Made by a program: the position numbers and the translations under genes. A DNA stretch of 51,522 bases. Origin: Nostoc mirabile CHAB5784. Lineage in GTDB: Bacteria; Cyanobacteriota; Cyanobacteriia; Cyanobacteriales; Nostocaceae. Positions 1-8,387 of this stretch are shown in pieces; within the stretch, counting starts at the first letter, position 1, and each line of letters begins with the position of its first letter. The notes beneath the pieces are model-generated. The model had not been told where the DNA came from. It did no database searches and saw nothing but the letters and a program-made list of their open reading frames with translations. The DNA lies in contig NZ_JAIVFS010000057.1 in NCBI RefSeq assembly GCF_020829645.1, positions 1 through 51,522 of the forward strand, read 5' to 3'.

Positions 1-127
1 ACTCGATGGATTGGATCACCATAAGAGCGGAAATCGTAACTGTAAGGTTTAGCCATAGTAAATCAGGCGAGAGTCGGTCATGATAATACTTATAGTCTAT
101 GTCCTAATGGGCTAGACGGTTGCTATA
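1..127 (-). mobile_element. Right end of a second IS630-type copy (runs off window)
   Basis: This stretch is a near-copy of 992-1117: the same upstream terminal region followed by a transposase start at 56 reading leftward (MAKPYSYDF...). It ends at the same terminal sequence as the copy at 128-1117, so the two copies sit head to tail and share the TATA junction at about 124-131. Only the first 18 or so codons are visible. They carry the same reading-frame break after MAKPYSYDFR as the neighbouring copy. Confidence 0.7.
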
Positions 128-147
128 TATAGCAGCCGCCATAACGG

Positions 148-1046
148 TTAGGACGCTAGATGTAAGATATGCTCCATCGCATCCCGTAGACACTCATATT
201 GGTCAAGTTGCTTGCGAATGCGACTTTTGAGCCAAGACCAGCATCGCTCAATCTTGTTGAGATCCGGTGAATAGGGGGGTAAGTACAGCAGTTTACAACC
301 TGCTTGCTGAATCAGTTGCTCAATGCGACCGCCTTTATGGAACGTGGCATTATCGATGACTACCACCTGCCCTGGTTCGAGCAAAGGGATTAAGCTCTCC
401 TTCCAACCAAATCTCAAACACAATCCGGTTGCAGGAACGCAACGATAGTAAAAGGAGCCATTAGTTGGTGGTTACGCAAAGCCGCAATCATATTAACACA
501 GGCGTTGCCTTCGTCCTGATTTGAGAGCATGAAACCGTTCTCCTTTCTCATTCCAGCCATAACCGTAGTCTTCTCGATTGTCCATACCCGCTTCATCGAC
601 ATAAACAATCGTTTCATCTGCTTGGGTTGTCAACTGTTCTATGAATGCTTGCCGTTTGATTTCATCGCGCTCTTGATAGCCATAGGTCTTTTTTTTCGCG
701 TGAACCCTATTTTCTTTAACGCTCTTGCAATTGTGCGTAAGCGAAGCTCGCCGCAGGCATCGCTGATGTTGCCCTCCCACAGTTGAGCCATCTCTACCTG
801 GGTTTTATCACCATGAGATTTAGCAAAAGCCCGAAATTGCTCCCAGTCTGTGATTTTGTGGTTGTTTCCAGATGGGTGGTTGGGCAACGGCAGAACATCT
901 CCGGTTTCGGCTTTGCGCTGCAACCATAGGTTGATCGTGTTGCGGCTGATGTTGAAGAGTTCACTGGCTTCGCTTTTCTTCAATCCTCTAACTCAATGGA
1001 TTGGATCACCATAAGAGCGGAAATCGTAACTGTAGGGTTTTGCCAT
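148..1046 (-). pseudogene. IS630-family transposase, frameshifted
   Basis: The pieces read in order from an ATG at 1046. The N-terminus is MAKPYSYDFR. The helix-turn-helix (KKSEASELFNISRNTINLW) lies at about 983-925. Next comes a segment with the first catalytic Asp (VYVDEAGMD, about 612-586), then a C-terminal piece with the second Asp (VVIDNATFH) and the DDE glutamate (PDLNKIE) ending at 148. The parts lie in different frames: breaks occur near 1010-1020, near 985-995, near 735-780 and near 420. The third break coincides with a 29-bp dispersed repeat at 735-763. All three catalytic acidic residues survive, but no continuous product is possible without several frame changes, so I call it inactive. 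Confidence 0.8.
735..763. repeat. 29-bp small dispersed repeat, copy 1
   Basis: Begins GCGTAAGCGAAGC and ends CGCAGGCATCGC. It belongs to the family also found at 2432, 14872, 16787, 28718 and 33884. It lies where the transposase frame is lost, so its insertion probably contributed to inactivation. Confidence 0.65.
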
Positions 1047-1112
1047 CGCAAATCAGACGATAGCAGATCATGATAATACTTTTAGTCTACGTCCTAATCG
1101 ACTAGACGGTTG

Positions 1113-1220
1113 CTATATCAGTGGTGCGGAGATGACCACCCGTTTTGCTTCTGGAATCAGATGAGAAAAAATTCTCCATTCAGCATTTCTGAGATCGGTA
1201 GGATATGTCTTGCGGAACAT
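1113..1220 (-). pseudogene. IS5-like transposase, N-terminal remnant
   Basis: An ATG at 1220 opens a 35-residue frame starting MFRKTYPTDLRNAEW and continuing to HLIPEAK. This is the conserved N-terminus of a common cyanobacterial IS5-group transposase (usual form MYRKTYPSDLTDAEW...LIP). The frame stops at 1113-1115, just inside the IS630 terminal repeat, so the IS630 element apparently landed in this gene. No further part of the IS5-like gene is visible to the left. Confidence 0.6.
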
Positions 1221-1531
1221 TGTTACCAATAGATGTAATCTCTATTTGCATTTTCGAGTTAGTCTTCTACTCAATTTCCCCTTTAGATTGACTTTATAAA
1301 TAGCCTTTTACTTTAATATTCCTTTTACATTCTATTTATAATTATTGCCCTAAAAGGAGCTAAACTTCATACTTGAGAATATACTCTACCTCTTCACTAT
1401 TGCTTAGAAAAACATAATATGTTGCTTCATGATTACTTAAATTAAATGTCATTAGTTATACCCTTGTAGTAGCAGTTTAAAAGATTGATATTAGAGAAGT
1501 AGTTTAAAAATATAGCTTGTCTGTCTACTAC

Positions 1532-1699
1532 ATGAATAAAAAATGGGCTGCTAAACGACTTACAATCAATCTCACATCAAGTGAGGCACAGAAGCTTGAA
1601 CAATACTGTTCAATGACGGGAAGACCAGCAACCGATGTAATTCGGGAGTTAATTCGCTCTCTTTCTACTCAAGAGGAAAAAGTGTCCCAAACCTACTAA
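1532..1699 (+). CDS. Small ribbon-helix-helix-like protein
   Basis: A 55-residue product from the ATG at 1532; a TTG five codons upstream is a possible but less likely start. The sequence RLTINLTSSEAQKLEQYC, then RPATDVIRELIRSL, fits the RHH (CopG/MetJ) pattern of a beta strand followed by two helices, so DNA binding as a dimer is plausible. There is no adjacent toxin gene, and 300 bp of gene-free AT-rich DNA lies upstream. It may be an orphan antitoxin or a small regulator; the target is unknown. No clear ribosome binding site is visible. Confidence 0.55.
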   Translation: MNKKWAAKRLTINLTSSEAQKLEQYCSMTGRPATDVIRELIRSLSTQEEKVSQTY

Positions 1700-1810
1700 A
1701 TCATACTGAACAAAAAACAAAATGATGATGGGCACTTCTCAATTCCTGAGTAAAGGATAGTGTTTCACAGCTATCAGTGATTTTCCTGTAAACACGCACT
1801 ATAAGTAGCA

Positions 1811-2131
1811 ACTAAACACACAACCCAGATGTGATTCTGCTCATTTAGCCATGCCCAATATGGATGGTTTTGAGCTAATAGTTCACCTACAAGCATCCGC
1901 AAACCTTTCTGTTATAATCGTTTTTAGTGCCAGCGTATTCGAGGAAAATCACCAGCGGAGTTTGAAGGCAGGGGCAAAAGCATTCCTGCCTAAACCCTCC
2001 AGATCGAGGAGCTACTCAATAGGCTGCGATCGCTGTTGGGAGTGGATGTATGCCCAATCTCCGTCTCAGCAATCCGACCAATTGGGGTTTCCCATGCTAA
2101 TTCCTACCCTTCTGCGTCAGGACAAGGGTAG
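1811..2131 (+). pseudogene. Response-regulator receiver domain, decayed
   Basis: Conserved receiver blocks can be read in three frames: NPDVILL at about 1820-1840, AMPNMDGFELIVHLQ from 1848, then GAKAFLPKP near 1970, and EELLNRLRSLLG after another shift near 2000. One base appears lost just before the AMPNMDG motif, removing the phosphorylated Asp from frame (an in-frame TAG appears there). Another is lost after LPKP. No start codon or N-terminal receiver half is present. It resembles the C-terminal receiver of a hybrid histidine kinase and is probably a dead fragment. Confidence 0.6.
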
Positions 2132-2431
2132 GAAGTAGAGTATTACTCGCCCAAAGTCCTGGCTCAACTTTCCAAGACAGAATCTTCAAAAGTCTTGTAG
2201 ACTACTAAGGGAATGCCAAAAATAAATTTTTCAGCCAAATTTTAGTAAAGTCAGCGTACCGATCGCTACTCTGTAAGTAACAATCAAAAGTTTTTTGCAA
2301 TTGGGGGACACACCATTATTTACATTGCCCATCCCCTAATCAGTAATGCTTTTGCCAAAACCTACCCTTTAGATTTACATGCAGCAGCACAGTGATCGCC
2401 TCTTCGACAGCTAAGAATGTAATGAGAGAGT

Positions 2432-2460
2432 GCGTTAGTGTAGCTTGCTGTAGGCATCGC
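2432..2460. repeat. 29-bp small dispersed repeat, copy 2
   Basis: A diverged member (GCGTTAGTGTAGC... ending TAGGCATCGC) directly after the 3' end of rpsU. It does not disturb the coding sequence. Confidence 0.55.
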
Positions 2461-2466
2461 TTGTTT

Positions 2467-2658
2467 TCAATTGCGACGGAAATTTCTCTTACGTTGTTTG
2501 TGCCTTGCAACTTCTTTGCGCTTGTGTTTTTCCAAAGGCGTTTCAAAGTGACGATGCTTTCTCATGTCTGGAAAAATACCTGCTTTGGAAACTTCCCTCT
2601 TAAATCGACGTAAGGCTGACTCAATTCCTTCATTTTCGCCCACAAATACTTGGGTCAT
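2467..2658 (-). CDS. rpsU: 30S ribosomal protein S21
   Basis: A 63-residue basic protein matching bS21: MTQVFVGENEGIESALRRFK, then SKAGIFPDMRKHRHFETP and an Arg/Lys-rich tail. It joins the 30S subunit near the mRNA anti-Shine-Dalgarno region. The start was set at 2658 because AGGAG lies six bases upstream; the ATG at 2664 would put that AGGAG almost in contact with the start. It follows the RRM gene on the same strand, the known rbp-rpsU arrangement of Anabaena, with a hairpin between the two. Confidence 0.93.
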   Translation of the reverse strand: MTQVFVGENEGIESALRRFKREVSKAGIFPDMRKHRHFETPLEKHKRKEVARHKQRKRNFRRN

Positions 2659-2720
2659 TTTCATCTCCTACTTAATTGGTACTGGGCAATTTTAAGCCGT
2701 CCAGTAGACCGGAGCGCAAA

Positions 2721-2745
2721 AAGGGCAGATAATGATTCTGCCCTT
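2721..2745 (-). terminator. Hairpin between rbp and rpsU
   Basis: A perfect 9-bp stem (AAGGGCAGA pairs with TCTGCCCTT) with a 7-base loop. On the minus strand it is followed by TTTGCGC, so a short U-run extends the stem end. It could act as a partial terminator that lowers rpsU readthrough relative to rbp, or as an RNA processing site. Confidence 0.6.
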
Positions 2746-2778
2746 AAGACGTTAAAACTTAATTTTTGATCTTAAAGT

Positions 2779-3105
2779 TTAGTAGCGTCCTCCTCCTCCT
2801 CGAGAGTATCCACCACCACCGCCACGACGGTCACCACCACCACCAAAGGAACCACCTCTATCTTCCTTGGGTTTAGCCTTATTCACTTTCAGGTCGCGTC
2901 CCATCCACTCAGCACCATCAAGAGCTTCAATGGCAGCTGTTTCTTCAGCTTCTGTACCCATCTCTACGAAAGCAAAGCCGCGTGGACGTCCTGTTTCGCG
3001 GTCGGTAGGCAACTGAACCCGTTTTACAGAACCATGTTCGGCAAAAACAGATGTGAGGTCTTCTTGTGTGACCTCGTAGGATAGATTACCTACATAAATT
3101 GACAT
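2779..3105 (-). CDS. rbp: Glycine-rich RRM RNA-binding protein (cyanobacterial Rbp type)
   Basis: A 108-residue protein with one RNA recognition motif: RNP2 is IYVGNL at residues 3-8 and RNP1 is RGFAFVEM at 42-49. A Gly/Arg/Tyr-rich tail begins near residue 85. Cyanobacterial Rbp proteins of this shape bind single-stranded RNA, and several are cold-induced. Linkage to rpsU is the arrangement described for rbpA1 in Anabaena. GGAG lies seven bases before the ATG. The leader between about 3106 and 3200 is untranslated and could carry the cold-response element, but I see no defined motif. Which rbp paralogue this is cannot be told from the window. Confidence 0.9.
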   Translation of the reverse strand: MSIYVGNLSYEVTQEDLTSVFAEHGSVKRVQLPTDRETGRPRGFAFVEMGTEAEETAAIEALDGAEWMGRDLKVNKAKPKEDRGGSFGGGGDRRGGGGGYSRGGGGRY

Positions 3106-3415
3106 GCGTTATCTCCAAAATCATAGGTGTGTAGAGATTTAGATTTCGGAGACAAGCTTGTTAAGACCAAAAGGGAAAAGCCTGTCAATACTAAAAACAA
3201 ACGCTGTAACCGAATTTTATTCTCACTTAATTACCTTAGCACATCATTCAGTTCTTACCCACCGTAAAAAAGGAAGTACTAAGAGCCAGCGATCGCCTGC
3301 GGATTTCTCAAACATCGTCTAAGTCATGAATTCAGAGGCAACTTTGACATTCAGTAGCAGATATTCCCTAATTAATTGCAAAATAAATGCAGTTAGTCAT
3401 TGTTACTAATTGGAA

Positions 3416-4810
3416 ATGCCTACTACACTTGCTGACGCACAAAATTTACTTTCTGACCTCATCGCCCGCTACTGTGAGCGTGTAGATTATCTGATGATTC
3501 GCCTTGAAGAAGCAGAAGGGACTGATATCTTGTTGCGTGGCGACAAGGTAGAAACCCTAAGCGTTGGCATCTCCATTGGTGGACATATTCGCGCCTGTTA
3601 TAAAGGTGGATGGGGTTTGAGCTGCTTTAACCAGCTGGCGACAATTAAGGATCGGATAGAAGAAGCGATCGCTGCTGCGCGGATGGTTGGTGATGAAGAA
3701 ACTTTACTTGCACCCATTGACCCGGTGCAAGCAGTATGCATTTTACCCCTAAAAGGCAGCGATCCCCGAAAAATCCCACTCTCGAAGAAAAAACAATTGT
3801 GCGATCACTATACTGAATTGCTCAAAAGCGTTGATCGCCGGATTACCACTACTTCGGTGCGTTACGGTGACAGCGCCCAAAAAGTGATCATAGCTACCTC
3901 AGAAGGCACTTTGATCGAGCAATCTTGGGTGGACATGGAAATGCGCTTTGCGGCTACCGCCAGAAATGGCGAAACCGTACAAACTGGACGGGAAACTACT
4001 GGCTCTCGCAAAGCTTACGAAGATTTAACTGGTTTAGATGAACAGGTTAAAAGTGCCGCTCAAAGAGCGATCGCAGCTTTATCTCTGCCATCGGTGAAAG
4101 GCAATACTTACACCGTAGTCATTGACCCAATTCTCACGGGTTTGTTTGTCCACGAAGCCTTTGGACATCTTTCTGAGGCCGATATGGCTTACGAAAACCC
4201 CGATCTGTTGGAAGTCATGACCATTGGACGGCGGTTTGGCCCGGAAGAACTCCAAATTTTTGATGGTGCTGCCCCAGAGGGACATCGCGGTAGCTATTTT
4301 TACGATGATGAAGGCACGCCTGCCACAACTACTCAACTAATTAAAGATGGAGTTTTAGTTGGACGTTTGCATTCTCGTGAAACTGCTGGCAAATTGGAAG
4401 AAGCGCCTACCGGGAACGCACGCTGTCTCAACTATCACTTTACTCCCATTGTGCGGATGACAAATACCTGGATTGAACGGGGTAAAACGCCAGTCAAAGA
4501 CTTATTCACCGATATCAAAGAAGGAGTTTATGCCCGCAATTGGTTAGGTGGGATGACAAATGGGGAAATGTTCACCTTCAGTGCTGGGGAAGCGTGGATG
4601 ATTCGGAATGGCAAAATTGCTGAACCAGTAAGGGATGTAACGCTTTCGGGTAATGTATTCCAAACTTTAGCGGATATTGAGGCAATTGGTGATGATTTTT
4701 ACTGGGATGAATCTGGCGGTTGCGGTAAAGGAGGGCAAAACGGTTTATCAGTGGGTTGTGGTGGCCCCAGTCTCCGAATTCGAGATGTAGTGGTTGGTGG
4801 GGAAACGTGA
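3416..4810 (+). CDS. tldD: TldD-type zinc metallopeptidase
   Basis: 464 residues, the usual TldD length. The metal-binding motif HEAFGH (HExxxH) is at residues 246-251, followed by the glycine-rich C-terminal half (GGMTNGEMFTF, then CGKGGQNGLSVGCGGP) typical of TldD. Together with PmbA/TldE it forms a heterodimeric protease that degrades unfolded peptides and matures some peptide natural products; no PmbA partner is in this window. The ATG at 3416 is preferred over a TTG two codons upstream. The gene is monocistronic here: a long hairpin follows it and a MITE lies beyond. Confidence 0.92.
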   Translation: MPTTLADAQNLLSDLIARYCERVDYLMIRLEEAEGTDILLRGDKVETLSVGISIGGHIRACYKGGWGLSCFNQLATIKDRIEEAIAAARMVGDEETLLAPIDPVQAVCILPLKGSDPRKIPLSKKKQLCDHYTELLKSVDRRITTTSVRYGDSAQKVIIATSEGTLIEQSWVDMEMRFAATARNGETVQTGRETTGSRKAYEDLTGLDEQVKSAAQRAIAALSLPSVKGNTYTVVIDPILTGLFVHEAFGHLSEADMAYENPDLLEVMTIGRRFGPEELQIFDGAAPEGHRGSYFYDDEGTPATTTQLIKDGVLVGRLHSRETAGKLEEAPTGNARCLNYHFTPIVRMTNTWIERGKTPVKDLFTDIKEGVYARNWLGGMTNGEMFTFSAGEAWMIRNGKIAEPVRDVTLSGNVFQTLADIEAIGDDFYWDESGGCGKGGQNGLSVGCGGPSLRIRDVVVGGET

Positions 4811-4815
4811 ATTAC

Positions 4816-4851
4816 CCGCCGCGATACCCAGTATTTTAGCTATCGCGGCGG
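4816..4851 (+). terminator. Hairpin after tldD
   Basis: An 11-bp perfect stem (CCGCCGCGATA with TATCGCGGCGG) starts six bases after the tldD stop. There is no U-tract, so it is a candidate 3' end stabiliser or terminator rather than a classic intrinsic terminator. Confidence 0.5.
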
Positions 4852-4868
4852 ACTTAGAGCAATTAGTC

Positions 4869-5006
4869 TAGGACTTACGCACAAGCAACGGAAAACGAAC
4901 CACAGAGGACGCAGAGAAGCCAGTGCGTTGGGCGGGTTCCCCGACTTGAAGCAACTGGCGCGACACAAAGGAATAGGAGTTTGAGAGGTTTTTTGCGTAA
5001 GTCCTA
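4869..5006. mobile_element. MITE-like element, TAGGACTTACGCA ends (copy 1)
   Basis: 138 bp bounded by inverted TAGGACTTACGCA / TGCGTAAGTCCTA. The interior holds a small dispersed repeat (GAAGCCAGTGCGTTGGG ... AAGCAACTGGCGCGAC). It has no coding capacity. The same ends occur at 16697-16897 and 34852-35086 with different interiors, so this is a non-autonomous family mobilised by a transposase not in this window. Confidence 0.75.
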
Positions 5007-5099
5007 TAGTAAAAAAAATCAAACCGTTTCGCCCAGTCATTAGTGCTTGGTTTGGGATACCAGTGTTTAACCGAACCTGATATGACTAATGACCAATGA

Positions 5100-6005
5100 C
5101 TAATCACTACTTAATAAATTTGCTAGCCAGAAAGCGACGTTACGCACATAGGTTTTGATATCTTCTAAGGCGCGTGGCTCCTTTTTCATGCCATCTCCTG
5201 GTGGCTCATCTACAAAAGTGGGACAACCTTTGTTAATATCCCAGTTGTAATCTACTAAATGATGAAAGCTGGAGTTAGCTACTGCTCGTCCTAGTATATT
5301 GCCCTGTTCATCTTGATGATGCTCGATCGCTACAACTAGATTGAAGTTACGACCTGTAACTAAACTTTTACCTAAAGCAATTACCCGCGCATTGGCATTG
5401 CCCAAAGGTACGCCAATACCGCCTTCGTGGGGATGTGTTGGGAAAAATTCGATACTTCCCGAAGGTGAATTGGGATTTTTTAAAAGTTCGTGAATGGGTT
5501 CAATAATGGTAATTTTTTGATAATCGCCGTTAGCTCCAGAATGATAGTTGGGCCAGGAGATATAAGTTGTGTATGAGTCATCTCGGCTCCAGCGAGATTC
5601 ATCGGGATCGGGATTTTTGGTGTTGAAATAGTGGACATCACCAATGTCAATTAAACCACACATCGAACAGCCCATATCCTGATGATCGCGTGTTGTCAAA
5701 ATACCGCCGCCGCGTTGCCGAAAAGCATTGATTCCGGCAATGTCTTTTTCGGTTAAACCCTTATCCACCTCTAATCCAAATAGCCAAAGTTCATCAAAAT
5801 CTGATTTGTCCAGACTACTTAAAACTGGGTCGCCACTTACTGCATCTGATTCGTAATCGCGTCCCGTAACTTCAAATAAGGAGTTTCCTGCTTCGTCTTT
5901 AATCGATGCTAAGTAATCTTGTAACATCGAAAAACGAAAAATGCTCCAGTCATCTTCAGTTGTAGGAATCGTAGTCTGCAAAAGAATACGGATTGGTTTT
6001 GCCAT
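5100..6005 (-). CDS. GATase/ThuA-fold-like protein, unknown function
   Basis: 301 residues, no signal peptide or membrane segment. The N-terminus IRILLQTTIP then a DDW element, and a middle segment ELWLFGLE...INAFRQRGGGILTTRDHQDMGCSMCG, look like a class I glutamine-amidotransferase-like alpha/beta fold, with a flexible loop where the nucleophile elbow would be. The motif MGCSMCG has two cysteines three residues apart, and several His residues (PTHPHEGG, EHHQDE, SSFHHLVDYNW) are candidate active-site or metal ligands. I know no defined function. Both neighbours are separated by long gaps, so context gives no hint. Confidence 0.5.
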   Translation of the reverse strand: MAKPIRILLQTTIPTTEDDWSIFRFSMLQDYLASIKDEAGNSLFEVTGRDYESDAVSGDPVLSSLDKSDFDELWLFGLEVDKGLTEKDIAGINAFRQRGGGILTTRDHQDMGCSMCGLIDIGDVHYFNTKNPDPDESRWSRDDSYTTYISWPNYHSGANGDYQKITIIEPIHELLKNPNSPSGSIEFFPTHPHEGGIGVPLGNANARVIALGKSLVTGRNFNLVVAIEHHQDEQGNILGRAVANSSFHHLVDYNWDINKGCPTFVDEPPGDGMKKEPRALEDIKTYVRNVAFWLANLLSSD

Positions 6006-6284
6006 AACCTCTGTCAGATGAACACCACAATTGAGTATAGCGATCGCTTTGCACTAATGCTTAAATTTTTAAATCCCTCAACATCCCTCCCAAGTATGAA
6101 AATAAATCATAACTCTAGGTAGTAGCGCCTGTAGTTGAGGATGGCTAATCTAGACAAAAGTGATTTGATATTCACTCCGGTTTGATTCACCACACCAATC
6201 CTCCGTGGCGCGTGCTGGGGATTTACTGCCTGTCTGAGTAAGCTGGATAGCTTCAATTAAACGTTCCTTAACACAGCGACAGAT

Positions 6285-6815
6285 ATGAAAGCAGATCAAC
6301 TCCTGAAAAACTATGCCGCAGGTGTCAGAGACTTTACTGGTGTCAACTTGAGCGAGGCAAACTTAAGAGAAGCCGATCTCAGTGGCATAATTTTAGATCG
6401 AGCAATTTTAGATGGAGCTAATCTGAGTCATGCTAATTTAGCCCAAGCCAGTTTGATTGAGGCAGACTTAAATGGAGCAGATTTGAGCAATGCTGACCTA
6501 AGTGGTAGCAACTTAAGGGGAGCTATCTTGGATGGAGCTATCTTGGATGGAGCAGCAATGGATGGAGCTAATTTAAGTCAGGCTGATTTGACGGTTGCTA
6601 AACTGATTGAAACTAACTTGAGTGAAGCGGATTTGCAGGAAGCTAGTTTGATAGCGGCGAATTTAGATGGAGCCGATTTGAGTGGTGCAGACTTAACTGT
6701 AGCCGACTTATCCCAAGCAAATCTCACTCAAGCAGATTTGAACCAGACAAATTTGAGCGGAGCAATTTTGGATGGAGCCAATATAGAAGGAACAATCCTG
6801 GATGAGAATGTTTAA
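6285..6815 (+). CDS. Pentapeptide repeat protein
   Basis: 176 residues, almost all A(D/N)Lxx repeats (for example ANLSE ADLSG ANLDG) from residue about 19 to the end. They should fold into a right-handed quadrilateral beta helix of about eight coils. Runs of ILDGA form a slightly different face. There are no membrane segments or extra domains. Such proteins are very abundant in Nostoc and mostly of unknown function. The repeats at the nucleotide level (GATGGAGC) suggest recent internal expansion. Confidence 0.9.
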   Translation: MKADQLLKNYAAGVRDFTGVNLSEANLREADLSGIILDRAILDGANLSHANLAQASLIEADLNGADLSNADLSGSNLRGAILDGAILDGAAMDGANLSQADLTVAKLIETNLSEADLQEASLIAANLDGADLSGADLTVADLSQANLTQADLNQTNLSGAILDGANIEGTILDENV

Positions 6816-6847
6816 ATGTGAACTACTTTAACCCTAATCGCGTAATT

Positions 6848-6870
6848 CCCCATCCCTCTATAGGGTGGGG
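6848..6870. repeat. Hairpin upstream of TnpB remnant
   Basis: CCCCATCCCT pairs with AGGGTGGGG (one bulged base, loop CTAT). It lies 50-70 bp before the TnpB-like start at 6921, where IS200/IS605 elements carry subterminal hairpins, so it may be the old left end of that element. Confidence 0.4.
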
Positions 6871-6920
6871 ATGTAAGCGAGTCAAAAACGAAACGCCCTG
6901 TTGCTAAATGGAGGTGATTA

Positions 6921-7055
6921 GTGTTGGCGTTGCGTAGAGCTACTTTTAGGCTATACCCTACCAAGAAAATCAAGAAAAAAAGGATCTTAGTCAGCGTCAA
7001 CACGTTTGCGATAACTGCAAACTCGAAATTTGAGGTTCATATCATATTTGCTTGA
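6921..7055 (+). pseudogene. IS200/IS605-type TnpB, N-terminal remnant
   Basis: A GTG at 6921, preceded by the strong ribosome site GGAGGTGATT, starts the 44-codon frame VLALRRATFRLYPTKK. This is the conserved beginning of cyanobacterial TnpB proteins (RATFRLYPTKKQ). After the KKIKKK stretch the resemblance stops and a TGA follows at 7053. Only the 5' tip of the gene survives, before decayed DNA and a tandem array. Confidence 0.55.
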
Positions 7056-7116
7056 TTACTTAGTTAAACCCGGAGAACTTCACCCCTTAATCCTCTCTCC
7101 GCAGGCGCTACGGTTT

Positions 7117-7345
7117 ACACACAAGTCTTTTAGAGTTGCAATGGCATTGTTTTGACAGACAATAGCATTGTTTCGACTGACAATGGCATTGTTTCGACTG
7201 ACAATGACATTGTTTCGACTGACAATGACATTGTTTCGACTGACAATGGCATTGTTTCGACTGACAATGGCATTGTTTTGGCTGACAATGGCATCGAGAT
7301 GAGAACCTGGAATGTTGCGTGAGAGTCTATAACTTGTGTGTACAG
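7117..7345. repeat. 21-bp tandem array I within inverted ACACACAAGT ends
   Basis: Seven full 21-bp units from 7140 (period exact at 7140, 7161, 7182, 7203, 7224, 7245, 7266) plus a partial eighth. Each unit junction holds the dyad ACAATG-N-CATTGT. The array is preceded by ACACACAAGTCTTTTAGAG and followed at about 7330-7342 by the inverse ACTTGTGTGT, suggesting a small element. Open frames across it (PLSVETM-type heptapeptides) are a by-product of the 21-base period. Confidence 0.85.
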
Positions 7346-8387
7346 ATTATCCGCTTGCAAGAAACGCCCCTAGGATCGCAAATAACAAATTATCAGAAAA
7401 TCGTACCGCGATCGCACTTTCTCGCAATGCCCAACCTGTACTGCGTCGAAATCTGATTGTTAAAAATACCCAAGGTGGTCTATTTGTCAATGGCAATGCA
7501 ATCCCCGATTTAGGTAATACGGGAGATCCGGCTGATAATATTTTTCGTGATAATAGTGAATTTGATTTATACAATGCCACTACACAAAAGTTAGTTTCTG
7601 TAGGTAATCAATTAAATCCATCTCTAGTCAAGGGCTTAGTCGAATTGATCCCAGCCAGCCTAGTAGCGGTTAGCAATAGTTTCTCTAACACTTCGACAGA
7701 ATTCCTATCTCAAAAACTCTCTGCGTTTCCCGAACTAGATGAACATTGGGCAAAACCATTTATTCAGGCATTAGTGAGTATGGATTTAACTCATGCTTTT
7801 GTTGATGGTAGATACCAGCCAGATAAACCCATGACTCGTGCCCAGTATGCAGCTCTGGTTGCGATCGCTTTTAACCCATTTCCAAAAATCTCAGCCCCTG
7901 ATTTTACGGATGTACCCAAGGATTTTTGGGCTTATAGTGCTATCCAAATCGCGGCTAGCGGTGGCTTTGTTGGCGGATTTAGCGATGTCTACGACGGGCT
8001 ATGACGCTCGTTCGCCCTTGGCGTCTCCCCTTGGGAGAAGACTCGCTAACGCAACGCTTACGGCGTCGCACTTTTCGCCTCGATCAAAATGTCCAACGGC
8101 TACAGGTGATTGTCTCACTAGTAAACGGACTGGGACTACCAGCTGTTGATAGCGATATTTTAGAACTTTATAGCGATCGTCATACCATTCCCGACTATGC
8201 CGGAAAAGTTGTTGCCACTGCTAGACAACGAGAAATATTTGTCAACTATCCAGAAACCAAACTGCTTGCACCTTCACGTCCGGCAACACGCGCCGAAGTT
8301 GCAGCAATGGTTTATCAGGCATTAGTAGCTATTGGGCGAACATCTGCGATTAAATCAGTCTATGTAGGGTTGCATTCTAGAAGTTGA
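7336..8387 (+). pseudogene. SLH-domain / beta-helix surface protein, broken
   Basis: The first frame (to 8004) begins in a DUF1565-like beta-helix region (NKLSENRTAIAL, AQPVLRRNLIVKN) and continues into S-layer homology domains (HWAKPFIQALVSM..., FTDVPKDFWAYSAIQIAAS). It stops at a dispersed repeat at about 7992-8068. The SLH sequence resumes in the second frame (TFRLDQNVQRLQVIVSLVNGL, then ATRAEVAAMVYQALV) to 8387. Thus GGFSD and TFRLDQ, normally contiguous, are separated by the insertion. The 5' end, including any signal peptide, is missing and is replaced by the tandem-array element. It is the relic of a cell-surface protein. Confidence 0.8.
7992..8068. repeat. Small dispersed repeat inserted in the SLH gene
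   Basis: Contains GCGTCTCCCCTTGGGAGAAG and TCGCTAACGCAACGCTTACG, sequence types repeated near 35003-35040 and 47800-47830. It separates two SLH-coding segments and changes the frame. Confidence 0.6.

Larger units (their letters stand above)
128..1117 (-). mobile_element. IS630-family insertion sequence, about 990 bp
   Basis: The ends form an imperfect 28-bp inverted repeat: 128-155 (begins TATAGCA, ends TTAGGACG) and 1090-1117 (its inverse). The innermost and outermost blocks match and the centre is diverged. TA dinucleotides flank the ends, as expected for IS630/Tc1-like TA target duplication. The element encodes a leftward DDE transposase that is now broken. It is inserted against another copy of itself on the left and into an IS5-like gene remnant on the right. 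Confidence 0.8.

Noticed and set aside
493..786. Plus-strand frame at 529-786 as a gene
   Set aside because: It is antisense to recognisable IS630 transposase coding sequence with catalytic motifs.
2340..2613. Frames overlapping rpsU on both strands
   Set aside because: Shadow frames of rpsU and its downstream repeat; no start signals and no conserved features.
6812..7003. 63-residue minus-strand frame as a membrane protein
   Set aside because: It is the antisense of a TnpB-like start with a strong ribosome site on the plus strand; the hydrophobic look comes from antisense Lys/Ile codons.
7130..7360. Open frames made of heptapeptide repeats (PLSVETM type) across the tandem arrays at 7130, 16335, 31090 and 43277
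   Set aside because: A 21-base period has no stop in any frame if one unit has none, so long repetitive frames on both strands are automatic. No ribosome site or conserved flanking domain supports translation.
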